DNA of 64,000 nt from Metallyticus violacea (Eukaryota > Arthropoda > Insecta > Mantodea > Metallyticidae), in the NCBI GenBank assembly GCA_030762175.1, contig CM060846.1:309600512-309664511 (forward strand), read 5' to 3'. Under the pieces are notes generated by a model. It did not search any database. It was not told the DNA's origin and saw only the letters and a list, made by a program, of their open reading frames with translations. The stretch's first letter is position 1, and each line of letters opens with the position of its first letter. Below, piece after piece: positions 36,383 to 49,740 of this stretch. Both the position numbers and the translations under genes were made by a program.

Positions 36383-39300
36383 TGTGCGTGTTCCTTATAT
36401 CTGTGTGGAAATGAGTCTGTCTTTTTTCTCAATTGTTTGGCGGGAACATTAGGATCCTTCACGTCTGTGTGTTCATTCAACCTCGATCCTCTCATCTTTG
36501 ACAGTTTTCTCTGATGAGGACGCATTCCGTTCAACAGGAGCATCAATTTTCCGGAAACACATCCCGCACTCTCAATATGCCATAGTTTTCCCTTGCTCCT
36601 ATTCCTGCTGGTATTGCTGTTGTATTTTCGACGAGTAGTGCTTGTTCCTTCTGAGAAAACGCAGTGTCGGTTTAACGCGTTTCTTATGAGCTCTACAACT
36701 TTAATGGCAATCAGCATATATTTCTTCTGAATTCCCTGTATAAGCAACAGAGGCATTAGCGCGCGCTTTTGTACTTATATATATACAGCACAACGATAAG
36801 TGTTTCCGAAATGTCATCTACAAGTAGGGAGAATAGCTGCACTATTTTTGTACCAATTATTTTATTTCTCAGGATAATAAACGTCGGTACGATGTTTTCT
36901 TGTTCCTAGAACGACCTCTCTCTTGCATCGAATATGAAGGGAAAACCGTTTTTATAGAAAAGAATGTGTGTAGAAATCGCTGCTCGAGTTGAACCGAGGA
37001 TCTAAATTGAAATCTCGAACCATTATTGTTGCTTTTATGGAAAAGTACAGCTCGAGGAACACAGTCAGCGCAATACAAACGTTTCGCTTTGAATACTCTA
37101 CTATTAACTTCTTTCCATTGATATGCAGCAAAGATTTCGATATGTCGATTGCTCTTATCACAGTTGAGCAGGTTTTATATACATATATACAATTATAATT
37201 ATAATTATAAACTAAATGCTCGTTACTGCCCATTACGTTGGAATGAATCCTAGTTAACCGCTCATAAAGACATATTAATTCCTCAAAAAAACTTTATCGT
37301 ATTTTTATTCAATATCCTTTAGAAAAAAAAAATTAAGAGATTGCAGCTGCATAAAGCTCAATAGTGTCTTAGGATTTTAAATTGAGCGGTATTGAATGTG
37401 TTAATGTACTTTGGAAGAAGTATTGCTAAAAATCAGCAATACGATAAAAACAGAGTTGCAGGATACGCCTATCACAAAGCACGCTATGACTAGGACGGAG
37501 TTAGGGATGGTTTAATAACAGTAGTAGTGCAGTTGATTCATAAGAAAATACACCCAAAAGGAAAAGTGTGCACACACCAAAGCGCTGCTAAAAACTCAAG
37601 TGCCCAACAGTGATTAACTCTATCTAATGATTAGCACCTTCTGTATTCAATTTACCAACAACTACATTGGCAACATAACGCCTCACGAAATCTTTGGTTT
37701 CGTAGATTGAAATCCAACTTTATCATTTTGAAATCCATTTCCCAGTTCACTTACTGTTTATCACATGTATGAGACTTTGTTTTTAAGTTTATGGTTCTAA
37801 ATTTCCACACAGATAATCATTATGTAGGTTTAAATCGAATTATAAACTACAATAAAACCTTCGCACATGACCTCAAAAACTAAGATTGGCTAGACTGGGT
37901 GGAAGACCCCTGTTTCACCTTGCCTTTTTCTATTACAAGCGAATTAATGTCTTTCAAGTACAGGCTAATATTACATGTCATAGTTCCATGTAATTTCATC
38001 ATTACTATCTGGTAATTGGATGTAGATGTGTCATTCTGCATCATTACAGAGAATGGCAACACATTAACCATTAATAGTATCGCATTTGAATAAATTATGA
38101 ATTTTGTTTCAAATAAATAAGAGAACGTTATTTCAATTTTAAAACTATTTTACATTCGTCTTTATTCTTATAGAAATATATTAATTTTCGAGCGTTAATG
38201 AGCATTTGGAAAATCGTGTTATGTTTTGCGAATGTTAAGTACATACATAAAAGCAGTTGTAAATAATTATACACTTTTTTGAGGTATGAAGAGATACTTT
38301 CAAAAATCCAGTTGGCTTCAACAGAAACTCGGACATGTTCTGATGGGAAATAAGTGATCACTGCATGTCCATTTCGGAACTTTGCTTATATTGATTTACA
38401 AATAAAAGTAATATTATAATTTAGCTATTGAATCAACGAGATATTCACTCTGTGGAACCCTCTTGTAAAACCCTTTAAAAATCAACATAAATGTTCGCTG
38501 CTCTAGAAACCGCAGAATAATAAAACATTCTTCATGTATTTAGTGACACGATGCAAAATGAGCAGGGTGAACAAACTTTGAGTACACAAGTTTTAAAAGG
38601 GTCTTGGAGCTTATCTTTGTCCCGTATCGTAACAATCGCCTATCTGTAACCTTATTTCGTCCTCTGTTTTTACTTCCACTAGAATCGGGTTCACCACTGT
38701 AAGAAAGCAGGTATCTATCCCTCGTCATCCAGCTCAATGTTTGCCACATTTAAATTTGTTCGATGATGGTAACCGTGTCACATTCCTTCACTATATCAAG
38801 CTATATTTCCAGAATATACGAGTATTGAGATCTGGATATAGAAACCATATTAATCCATTCAAATCATGTAAATTAATGATAAGAATTAGAACTGAAAACG
38901 TTCACAAAAAGAAAGAAAACTCGCATAAAACACTATTTCACATTTATCAGCTACTTAGTATAAATTTCAAAAGTAAAGAACAAACTGAGTGCTTTACAAC
39001 AAAATATTCATGATTTATTTTATTTCTCGCAGGTTCATTTAGTTTACAAAATGCTCCATGATACACAAGGAACATGTACCAATTTTTTTAACATAACTGG
39101 AATGATTTACTCTTTGAATTATCCTCATTCGCTTAATCGTTTGGATTACAAACGTGGGCACTTAGCAAGTATTCTTTAAGGGGATCCAAATGGCATATCG
39201 CCGCCAATGTTAAATCTAACAAATTCATCATCCATTTTTTAGAAGCTATTAAAGGGAGCTAATTTTCACACGATCCATTTATGGAAACTTTTTCACATAT

Positions 39301-42282
39301 TAGAGGACTAAGACTTTCTTGGATAATATGAAAACTACTAATGTTCAAATATTATTAAGCACTTTTTGCTTAAAAATCTGTATTTTTATGTTTATAAAGT
39401 TCTGTGAAGAGTATTTTCAATTTTTTCAATTAAATTGTTGTTAAAACTATTTGGTAAAAGTTCAACGTTTTAAATAATGAGGCGTTTATATGGAAGAGTA
39501 ATTTTTTTCAGAAATTTAATTAAACATATAAGTCAAAAGATAACTCACATATTTAGAAGAAGTAGAGTTACAAAACCCTCTGGGCTGATAGTTGATTTCA
39601 TCCTTCTATATTTCTTTTTATTTATTTGTTTGTTTATTTATCGTAAAATTAGAAAAAAATCTCTAGAACAGATATTCACAAATAATGATTATCTAATTGA
39701 ATGATCCAAACTGGCGTAAAAACGGTGGCATAAAACTTTCAAAAAAACTTTAAAAATAGTTAGAATGATCACATAGCTTAAAACTTTAACAAAATTAGTG
39801 GGACAGTCAATATATTCAAATTATATAGCTTTTTGATAATATTAAAATATCATGGAAATCACAATCTTAATTATCCAAAAAAAAAGAGAATAATTTCTTT
39901 ATGTTACTATTTATATGCCTTAGAAAACAAGCCTTAAAGGATTAATTAAATACGAATATGAAAAGTATTTAGTATGATTGTATTCCCCAGAAGAGGCCAC
40001 GATAAAAACTACGGTTGTCTAATTTGTTTATCCACAGAGCAGATGGAAAAATTTCTCACGCAATGCATTTTTAAAATTTTTTCACTAAACGAAGTTTCAG
40101 GGTGAATAAATAAATCATTAGATTATATATATTTAACTAAGAAGCTTTAAAACAAAACAAAAACAACCAAAATACTAAAATACAAATCAAAAATCTATTT
40201 AATACCAAATAATAGATAAAAATGAGTAAAATAGTTTGTCTAAGATATACCATACTTTATCCATAAATATTAGACTTAAATTTTTCCCAAACAGGAGAGT
40301 GCCTAACCCAAGGTATAAAAATAAATGTATAACTTGGATTTTCAAAGCAAGTCAGAAAAAGGCGGAAGGAAAAGGAGGAAGGGACAGGGAGATATGCCGT
40401 ATATCTTTCCTCTTTCTTCAGTCGGGGAATGAAGCAACAGGCAGTGGTTTACATTTTTATCGCCTATCGGATCTGTTGCATTCAAACAAAGGAGCATATA
40501 AACAAATACTTAGACCGCTGTATTAGTGAACTAGTTGTTTATTTTGGTGTTATAGGTTTTTGATGCGTTGAACGAAGTCAATACATTTTTGCAAAACCGA
40601 AACCCGAAGGTGTTTAAAGCTGCATAGCACTGTAAGGAAGAAACGCACATAACCAAGCAAGATTCGTGCCTGTGTTCTCCCCTTTTACAACTGGTTTCGA
40701 ACCAATCCCCATGGAGGTGTCCCAAATACGAAACAACCCAAGTTTGAGGCCTATTATTATTCCTGCGTGCCTTTTCCGAGAGCACACATGAAGGATTTGT
40801 GGATTTTCTAGAAGTAAATTGTCTGTCAATAAATGTTTGTTCAAAGCAGAGCAAACGTGTTGGGATTTGCTGAAACACAGAGCAATGCTGTTCATACCAG
40901 CACAGAAGGAAGGTAGAACGTGTTTTGGTTTGTGTGTGTATGTGCGTGTTTTAATTTAATGGGAACGGAAAACTGGTAAAAGAGACGTGGAATGCAGTGA
41001 AGGAGAAACATTCCAGGAAGTCCCGAAAGCTGCAGAGTGGGGGAGAACTTCCTCTGTTGACATATCAAGTTAACTTGGTGAAGGGGATAAAGATTTAGAG
41101 ACAGCCCGAACCAGTAGCATGCGGCGTTAAATCGTGCACTTAAAATATAGTCTCGAAAGTCAATGCTACACTATTCCTTTCCTCATAGTTGTTGAATAAC
41201 TCGTTGTGCAGTGTACAAGTTAGTGTTTTAATTTGTAATCGCTGAAAGGTACAGAATTAACAAATGCCTTGTCGTAATTCTTTAGTATCAAAGTAATAAA
41301 TATCAGTAATAATAATTTTATTTAATCGCTGTATTTCTCATTTGTTTAAATTTAAGTTAAGTGATGCTAGATACGGTAAAACACTTTGTTTTCATGTTCA
41401 CGGGCTATATTCTCCTGTCCAGTTTTGTGAAAACTATGTATATATATACATATATACATAGTAGCTTACCTGATCAAGTTTCATGCATTGCTACATTAAG
41501 CGAAAACCACAGACGCGATTAATAATTATTTACAAAAACAAAAAGACGGAGCGAGTCACTTAAAGCAGAACATGTGAATAACATTACCATTTTCATTGAT
41601 AATAGACAAAAGTTGTTTGACTTTAAGGGGGACATAATGCGAAATCGTCAGTGTTTTCATAGGAAGACGCTTCACCATCGATATTTTAAATTATTTATTT
41701 TTTGATAGTGTGTTTGAAGGGAAGTACAATGCATATACCTGTAGTCATTCAAAATCTTTGAAGGTCAATTTTGAGCAATACCTCTTGCCATGAAATAGGT
41801 CACAGTACTCATTCAAAATAGTGACCTGGAACTTTCTGTGCAGACAATATTGTATAAAGAATTTAATTTGGATTTATCGCAGAGCAAACCAATAAAGATC
41901 CCGAAAGTGTGACACAATCAGAATATTTTAAGAATAAAATTGCACTTCTGGTCTAACTGGACGACATAAATGAAAACTATACTAACTTTCTCGGTTTCGT
42001 GTAAGGCCTTGAGAGTCTGAATAGATTTAGGAAGAAGTCAACGGATACCAGATAATGACTCATTTGTAACATAATGTTTTGGTTGCAGGTGTCACCGGCT
42101 TATAGTACAAGAGGGCAACCAACTACCTTAAAGTAAAGTCATTGCCCTTTAGCTTTCTCTAGAACGACCCTCAAAACATAGTCGTTGTATGCTTCTTCAA
42201 AAGCAATGTTAAAAGTAGATAATAAAAATGTCTATTCATTTAAAATGACTAAGGTGGCTTTACATCTTCTTGATATCTCCAT
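36383..42282. other. No gene or recognised repeat seen
   Basis: The 144-codon minus frame at 36322-36756, the opposed frames at 36869-37233 and the GC-richer part at 40360-41060 (frames of 93-115 codons) were read. None shows a known domain. Low-complexity AAT/ATT repeats lie near 37190-37210. Confidence 0.4.
41433..41462. repeat. 30 bp AT palindrome
   Basis: ACTATGTATATATATACATA, then TATACATAGT, folds back on itself. Likely low-complexity and without inferred function. Confidence 0.8.
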
Positions 42283-43228
42283 TTAAGAGAAAACTAACAA
42301 TAACACATTACGTCCTTCTTCAAGCCAAAGTCTGAAGAATTTTCTTCTATTAATAAAAGCGACCGTGTTATTCCGGTGACCTGCTTTAAGCGCCTCAACG
42401 TGTATATGACGAGACTGTTGTCTATATGTTCCTTTGACGTCTATCAGCGCTTGAAATATCTCGGCCATGCTGTGTATAAGATTTATATACAGTTCTCGGA
42501 TTTCAGTGTCCCTATACAATATTTGTCAGCTACTTTATGTACCCTACTTCTGTGGCAATATTTTCTTAGAGAGTCAGATACACTTTACTGCATTTATATC
42601 AGAACTATTTGCTGGCAATAACTTGTAATGATGTCGAAGTCCTTCAGATGCTTGTAACATTGCATTATTATTTTGGAAAAAACAATCCCTTTCTTGTAGA
42701 AGAATCTTTAGCAATTTTGGTAATTATCCTACTTCATGGTGGTTTAAAAAGCATGATCTTCCTGGTCTGCGAACAGAGTGCTTACATGTCTGGCATACAT
42801 GTCTGAAAAACATGCAGGAAATAACACTTCTGCATAAATAGTGATGGTTTCGACACCAACGCTGATGATGGACTGATCATCATAGGTAAAATACAATAAT
42901 TCTGAAAACCATTCTCTTAGTGCTCCAGTGGTGAAACTAGAGAAAAAAGAAACATCTTGTGACTTTCTTTTTAATTGTAAAGACAAGTTATTCTTCATAA
43001 CACTTTGAAGATCTTTGCCTCTATTTAGTAAGAGCATGCTTTACCTTCTTTCTTGGTCTCCGCACAGACAGCCCTTAGTTGTAGAGTTGTCTGCGCATCA
43101 AGGACCTCATTATTCCATTCTATGATTATTGTTGGAAAGACTGAGCAGTTTTGATACCTCTCTTCGGTTAATCTGCTTCTTGCTGCTGCAGATGCCAAAA
43201 CAATGAGCTTTTTAAACCACACATACAC
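42283..43228 (-). other. Possible decayed coding sequence, three successive minus-strand frames
   Basis: Reading down the minus strand, three frames follow one another: 67 codons (43228-43025), 97 codons (43037-42744) and 78 codons (42519-42283, from a TTG). They include segments such as LTEERYQNCSVFPTIIIEWN, a REWFSELLYFTYDDQSIISV stretch and LYINLIHSMAEIFQALIDVK. The composition is more protein-like than neighbouring chance frames and GC is slightly higher. The first frame ends beside GAAGGTAAAG, which could be a splice donor. No family is recognised and the third frame is separated by stops, so chance or an unknown dead element is as likely as exons. Confidence 0.25.
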
Positions 43229-45070
43229 AATTCTGTGGTTTTATTCTGATGACAGTTATTGATAATATTAATGTCACTCTATGCTACCGAGTGTTCTTTA
43301 TTAAGAACAGTACTAACAATTTCAAGTATTTTGCCCATAATTTTGCTTATGTGCTTCTGATTTGTTCTAAAATATTAAAAAGTAACAATTTATATTTATA
43401 TTTTTATTAATTTGATGTGAATCAATAAATCAGAATTATTTTCTAATATTTGATCTCGTTTTATACAAATGAAGCATAAACAAAGATGTTACCTTATTCA
43501 CAGCTCCAACTATGGCCTTCGATCTTGCCAACATTACAGTTAAAACTAACGCGTGACGTAAGAATAATTGAAATAGATATATAATCATTTTTAAAACGTT
43601 TATCTATTGTTTTCGTTTAAAATACTATAGACTGAAAATTTTAAAAATTATATTAAACGCTCAGTCTTCGACAGAAACTTATGGCCATCATACAGACTGA
43701 GAAAGAAAATGCAGATAAACGGTAGAACTCATTTCCTATAACTAATGATAACTAATAATTCTCCTAAGCATTCATTTAAAAATAGGTGACAGAGCAGTAG
43801 ATAATATCTAAGTTACTTAAGAAATGTCTAACATTCAAGAAAAAGAGTGATTTGAACATGTTGAAATAATGGAACGTGGGTGTTTCAACATTAGATGTTC
43901 AAAACAGGGAGATGTAGGGGTGTCAAACTTTAAATTTTTACTGTTATACTTATTATTTATTTATTTATTTGTTTAATTTATTTTTCGAAGAATAATAGAA
44001 ACACGATAATTTATACCTATCAAAGTTTTCACTGTATTATACGTATATGATTGTTTCATGCCTAATATAATATTGGTTTACATAAAAAATGTATTTACAG
44101 TTTTGTTTGTTCTTAACACGGTCATGATATAAACCAAAATGAATATTTTATATTATTTCGTTTCAAAAGGAAATTGATTGAATGTTACATTACCTACATT
44201 GAGTGAAACATTTTAAAATTAATTACAAATATCGTTATGTCCTCTAATTTAGACACAAATTAATAAGCCTTTTAAGTGAATGCTAAATTTACAATTTATG
44301 ATTCTGACGTTTATTTATACAGAAGTTGCAATTAATATACATAATACGCAAATAAAGTTGTTTGTCATTTTACTTACAAGATATTCAAAAATAGAAATGC
44401 ATTATTAGAAAAAAGGTTATAGAAATATTACAAATTTAATCTGACGTTGAAAATGAATGTTGAAATTCTTCTCTTAAGAAAACAAAATATATGCTTGCTA
44501 TTTGTAAAGATTAAAATTAATAATATTCTTAAAATTAATTGTGAAACAGAAAATTCCTTATTACGAGTTCGTCCTTTTGTGAAGTGGTTAAGTAGGTTTG
44601 AAGATAATTCTGTAATTTCGCAACTAAACATGGTAAGAACACAGGTGATAATGATAATGATGATCCATTTAACCTGGAAGATTGTATGTGGCTATTAAGT
44701 TATCATTTTGGACTAATTTAGTCATTTTCTGAGAACCATTATGCATGGTACAATTGTGATTTATCTTAGTGTTTTCACGGAAAGAATTAGTAGGTTCGAA
44801 CGAAAAATTGCACTTTTTACCTGTAAGTGTAAATTCGTAGGTAGTGAATCCCAATAGCAGTTCATAATTGGTCGGATATTTGTGCCCTAGGAGTTGTAGT
44901 GCAAATATGCAAGTGACTCGGAGACCGGTCGTCTTCACCTTGAGCTTTTTTGTATTTTCCCCTGATCGTTTAGGCAAATGCTGGAATGGATCCTTGCTTT
45001 CAACGAATTTTCCGCTCTTCAATTTCATATCATACAATCCTATTGGTTCTGTTGTGGGTTAAATGTACCA
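43229..45070. other. No supported gene
   Basis: AT-rich. A 122-codon minus frame (44669-45037) overlaps a plus frame (44868-45062) and has no known domain. Confidence 0.4.
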
Positions 45071-45250
45071 GGGCGACGTGGGTTAGTGCGGCGTGATGGT
45101 AGCTTGCGCTTTGTAAAGGTCTGTTCCCCGAAGCGGATCTTCTGAGGAATCGAACTTCTTGGGCAGTTCCTCCACCGAGGAACTTGAAAACTAGTTAGAA
45201 ACCCCGTGTACGTCCGCGCATCACAGCCGGTGAATCATTTGATGTCCCCC
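45071..45250 (+). repeat. SINE-D copy 1, tRNA-derived
   Basis: The head is GTGCGGCGTGATGGTAGCTT (A-box TGGTAGC region), with TTCTGAGGAATCGAACTTC (B-box region) about 60 bases on. The body follows with GGGCAGTTCCTCC. The same order, with substitutions, is seen on the minus strand at 56190-56306, which supports a dispersed family. Confidence 0.6.
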
Positions 45251-47477
45251 TCACAACATCTATTCCTTCTAGAGATATCCCTATTAAAATTGTAGATCCA
45301 GATTTCTAGGTGAGATCAAGACTGAAGTGCCAAAGTATCCTTCCTAGTCCAAATAATCCAATACAATGCTAGAAGTGTTTCTACTGTCTCTTTATAATGC
45401 CCGATTGGTTTGTGTTAACCAATTAAATCTAAAGTTCTGGAAAATAAACTTTTCATTAGTGCCCAAATTAATTATTGTTACTTGCTTAAAAGATTTGAAC
45501 TCTCTTAAAAAACATTAAACTGTTCTATTTTCAAAAGCCCGTCTTCTCAACTTATAAGGAAAGTAGTATTGTGTTGCAACATGTTTAAAGCTCTGAGTGT
45601 ACCTAAAAGGTTAATCTTGTTATACATTTCAAATAAAACAACTTGTATTAGTAGCATTCACTATTATTCCTATGCAGTGTTAATACATCATACTGTGAAA
45701 CAAACGTTTTAAAATTTTTCATCAATAAACGCGTCAAAATATAAGCTGCCAAATAATGAAACCTTTCCGCTTTTTCTATTGGGTTTGAGGGTGTCGCGTA
45801 ATCGACTTCAAAATACTTTAGCGAAAATTTATTTTCCTCTAATTGTAGAAGTCGATATGATTGGTGTAGATTCTTCCTACAGTCGCTCTATTAAGTTTAA
45901 ATTTATTCTTATTTATTTACTTTTTGCCGTGCCGATATCCAACGGCTGGGAACATTATCACTTCCTCTAATCCCTTGTTAGGCTTCTATGTAGAAATTAA
46001 AATAAAATAAAAAGAGCAAAACATCACCAATATGTCTCTATCTGTGTTAAGTTTACAATTGAAGTAGGGTAGAGTGATACATATGCATAGGCCATGTCAG
46101 AAGAACTCTTGTTGTAGAGAAAATGTCTTTTCTCCCTGATATTGGCATTTCGCACTATTGATGACCCTCATTTGTAATACAGAGGCTCCCTTCATCCCCT
46201 CTCTCCCTGTTGCTACCAGCCAGTAGGCCAGGATATGAAAATGAAATATTTCCCCCTCTAACTCCATACCACGCAGAACGCATACATCACCTTGACTTAC
46301 CAAAGTTGCTAAGCCGCTTAGATCTGTTGATCAGACTCAGCGTCTGTGGTAGAGAAATCTTTTTACTTTGGTCCATATTTCAGTCTCCTAGACTGAAATT
46401 TTACTTTAATGTGTATGCAAACTCCAGAAATCAAATAAAAAATAGATGAAAAGAAAATCAGCAAGAACTAAAGGACAGAAAGTTAAACAAAGTTCGTAGA
46501 CCGTTTATAATGTTCTCTTATGCATTTTTTGACATAAATGTAATGAAAATATTGAGTGTAATATAAGTGAATATACAACTGCAATAGGTTTCCCTTAATA
46601 TACACTCTTGTTATATAATTATAAAGCAATACATTAAATAGTTCAAATTAAAAAATAGTGTTTGTTTACTTTTACACTTTTTCATTCCAATTGGACCTTC
46701 TAAATATTTTGGTAGAATCTGCATTATTAAATTAATTTCTGCAAAATATTTTATTTCCATCAAGCAGTACACATTCTTTACAATAGGGTTGGTTTCTTTA
46801 CCTGTGACAGCCCAAAACTTGGTAGTACTCCAGCTTTGGGACTCTTACTTTCTTACATCAAAGATTGAGCAGAAACAATGGCTACTTCCTGTAGACCATA
46901 TTATTAAGGCTATTGGAGGGTGTCTTGATATATAATTAATTTGAATAAATTATGTAACATCCACACCCAATATCTGTTGACTTAAACATGTACTAAAAGA
47001 GATAGCAGAGAAGTGACAACGTTGTATTCCTGAGCGAACTCCGATAGACTTCAATCCTCATGCACATCATGTCAACGTAGCTTAGTAAGCAGCTGGATGA
47101 CTGCAATCTCAGTTCCAAGATAAAACGCCACCAAGACTTGTTCCGTGCCATATGCGTCTTTCCTTTAGATCTCATTCGGGCCGTCATAGTAGTTCTAAAC
47201 GACATGAGTCATTATTAAGGTGTTATAAAAACACGAATTACTGTAAATAACTGTATGATTTACTAATAATATTTTATGCCAAAATTTCCCAAACAATTGA
47301 TTGGTATTTTGTTAGTAGAACTAGGACAATTGTGTCGTTGCTTGACACAAAGTACAGAAAGGCAGCTAAGTAGCCAATGGAGCTATCCAGAAAGCCTTGA
47401 ACTGTAAGCAGCCGGCTTACGTTTCACATCATAAGAAATGGGTAATTTGTAATCGGTAGCTGTGTAGAGTACAGCAA
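45251..47477. other. No gene or recognised repeat seen
   Basis: Frames at 45779-45970, 46097-46449 and 46993-47205 lack domains. Confidence 0.4.
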
Positions 47478-47489
47478 GATTACACAGCA

Positions 47490-47766
47490 TTTTTATTAGT
47501 GTTTAACGCCCGTTTTTACTACTGAGGCACCACAGGCGGTGGACACTGATGATACATGAAATGAAATGATGTATTAGGAAAGGATTTTTTAAGGAAGGAA
47601 ACGTTCCAGGCCTAAGTTTGGGGTGCCTCCCACAGCGCATTTTCCATTTATGAGGACTGAGGAAAACCTGAAAAAAACTCAGTCAGGGAAGACGGTCCTG
47701 GCGGAATTCGAACCCTAGACCTCCCGCTCACAAGTCCGCCCCTTAATGACCTCAGCCACCCGGGGC
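47490..47766 (-). repeat. SINE-B copy 4, full length
   Basis: Minus strand from CCGGGTGGCTGAGGTCATTA near 47766, through B-box GGGTTCGAATTCC, to GTTAAACACTAATAAAAA near 47490. Flanked by GATTACACAG (about 47478) and GATACACAG (about 47767), a probable target duplication with a 1-base indel. Confidence 0.9.
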
Positions 47767-47872
47767 GATACACAGTACTTGAATATAAGAGAACAGAAAG
47801 CATAGAATTCCGTTTTCTACTTGTTTGGATAATATTTCTTGACTCCTAAGCTATTTGTTGTTATTATATTTT

Positions 47873-48155
47873 GGTTTGTTTAAGGACGCTCTTTAACATC
47901 TTTGGTCATTACTCATTAGGTCCTATTCAATTCAGGATGTAAAACGACAGATAGGGACATCTTCTTTAAGACTTGAGGTTCTTTTACTTGCCAGTAATCT
48001 ACGGCATGGAACCCACGGCTTTACTTCCCTTCCGAAGGTAGCCAAATTTAGGAGTTTTACCCCCTAAGAAGTTCATCGATCCTGGCCAGATTTGAACCCT
48101 CTACCTTGGAACTGCGAGGAAAATATGGTTACCACTACACTACCAGGATCGATCC
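47873..48155 (-). repeat. SINE-A copy 4, full length
   Basis: Minus strand: GATCCTGGTAGTGTAGTGGTAACC at the start (48155), B-box GGGTTCAAATCTGG, a body with CCTTCGGAAGGGAAGTAAAG, and a tail GTTAAAGAGCGTCCTTAAAC. It lies 107 bp from a SINE-B in the same orientation. Confidence 0.9.
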
Positions 48156-49177
48156 TTTAAGAATCTAAGCATTTGGCTGGTACTTCCATGAGGAATAAAT
48201 TACATAAAACCGCCCTTCTGCATTTTTACAATTAGTTCAGCATCATTAGGTAGTGAATAAGCCGAGACAAAAAGCAGAAGCATTTTAAGGTGGTCATCTC
48301 GTTACAAAAAACTTTTATCAGAAACAACTGAGAACGGTTCATGTAAAAATACCTTACATTTAGGTTCAAGAGGCTCGCTGAAAATCTGAAATGAACTTTA
48401 TGTATGTGGAATGAATCAATATTGTCTACATATTTATTAAACTTTGTTTAGAGATGGATCGATGCCAAATGTTCCCCATACGCGTAGATGTACAAATTTT
48501 AGTCTCAAAACTCGATATTTTATAATTTCTATAAAATAAAAAACAAATTATTCATACTATTATTTTGGAAGTGATAATTTATCAAACAAATAAATCCGAA
48601 ATTCCTTACTCTTAGGTTGTAATTTTTATTGTGAGGCATTTTACAGCTTTACAATGGTATAGATGAATCCATAGAGTGTGACTGCTTAAATATATAATCT
48701 TCTACAATAAGAAATGGCAACTAGTCTTTGCACATAATCTACACTATTTTGTTAGTAATTAGCTTTTATTGACTATCCCCTTATTTAAATTTGGATTTAC
48801 TATCCGATAAAGATGGAAGTGTAGATTGAGTATGATGATGTCGATGACTTCAAATGAACGGACGCAGGTTCATCCACGGATGTTACACTTTCACTGCCGT
48901 GAATATTTCTATTGTAGTAAAACAATTTTATGAACTGAGGTGCTATGTTTCATTAAGTTGCTAGTGTTATGAGATTTTCCACCTAGCATTTTTTTACGAA
49001 TGCGGCAAATGACGTGGTTATCACTTAGATGATTCAATTACAATTATTTCAAAATTCATTTACATTTTTGGAAAAAGATAGACCAGATAAAGCAGTATTC
49101 TCTCACTTACAAAAACTGCATTGTAATGTAAATTTAGCTAAAGACACTGAAATACGACATTGTTACATTAAGTGAAA
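48156..49177. other. No gene or recognised repeat seen
   Basis: AT-rich, no signature on either strand. Confidence 0.5.
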
Positions 49178-49456
49178 CGCCACGGGTAGCTGGGGTCGTT
49201 ACGACCAAACTCGTGAGCGGGAGGCTGGGGATTCGATTCTCACTAGGTCCGACCTCCCTGACTGAGGTTTTTCCAGGTTTTCCTCAGTCCTAAATGGCGA
49301 ATTCCAAGTAGGTGCCCTATATTTAGGTTTGGAACACTTCCATCCTTTAAAAAAAGGCATTCCCCAGTATATCAATCATTTCATTTTATGTATTATCAGT
49401 GTGCGCCGCCTGTGGGACCTGAGCAGTAAAAGCGGACATTAAACAACAATTAAAAG
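49178..49456 (+). repeat. SINE-B copy 5, full length, diverged
   Basis: CGCCACGGGTAGCTGGGGTCGTT head, B-box GGGATTCGATTCTC, altered body (GGCGAATTCCAAGTAGGTGCC) and tail TTAAACAACAATTAAAA. More substitutions than copies 2, 3 and 6; no clear target duplication. Confidence 0.88.
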
Positions 49457-49526
49457 GTTACCAAAGTTACTTGTGACTAGAAATCTCTTTTATTGTTGCA
49501 TAGACTAGTAAGAGATCATTTAGTAG

Positions 49527-49730
49527 CCCGTAAAAATCCTAAGTATGGCTTCCTTCGGAAGGGAAGTAAAGCCGTGGGTCCCATGTCGTACATTTGCGGC
49601 ACGAAAAACAACCTCAAGCCTGAAAGAGAGGCCTCTGAGCAAAATTTGTCGGCCGTTTCACGCCCTGAGTTGAATGGGACGCTGATGACCTGAGCTGTTA
49701 AAGACCGTCCATAAATAAATCATTCAAAAA
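49527..49730 (+). repeat. SINE-A copy 5, 5'-truncated
   Basis: Lacks the tRNA head and starts at CCCGTAAAAATCCTAAG. The body and tail are close to the other copies. Short flanking repeats (CATTTAGTAG at 49517-49526; AAATTAGTAG at 49731-49740) suggest insertion of an already truncated copy. A 66-codon frame over it is not a gene. Confidence 0.9.
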
Positions 49731-49740
49731 AAATTAGTAG

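Noticed and set aside
36322..36756. 144-codon minus-strand open frame
   Set aside because: No known domain, basic low-information composition, no supporting start or splice context; lies just beyond mariner-2 but does not read as transposase.
40531..40895. Overlapping 93- and 115-codon minus frames in a GC-richer patch
   Set aside because: The two frames shadow each other and neither shows a family signature.
44669..45037. 122-codon minus-strand open frame
   Set aside because: Overlaps a plus-strand frame and has no recognisable motif; chance is the simplest explanation.
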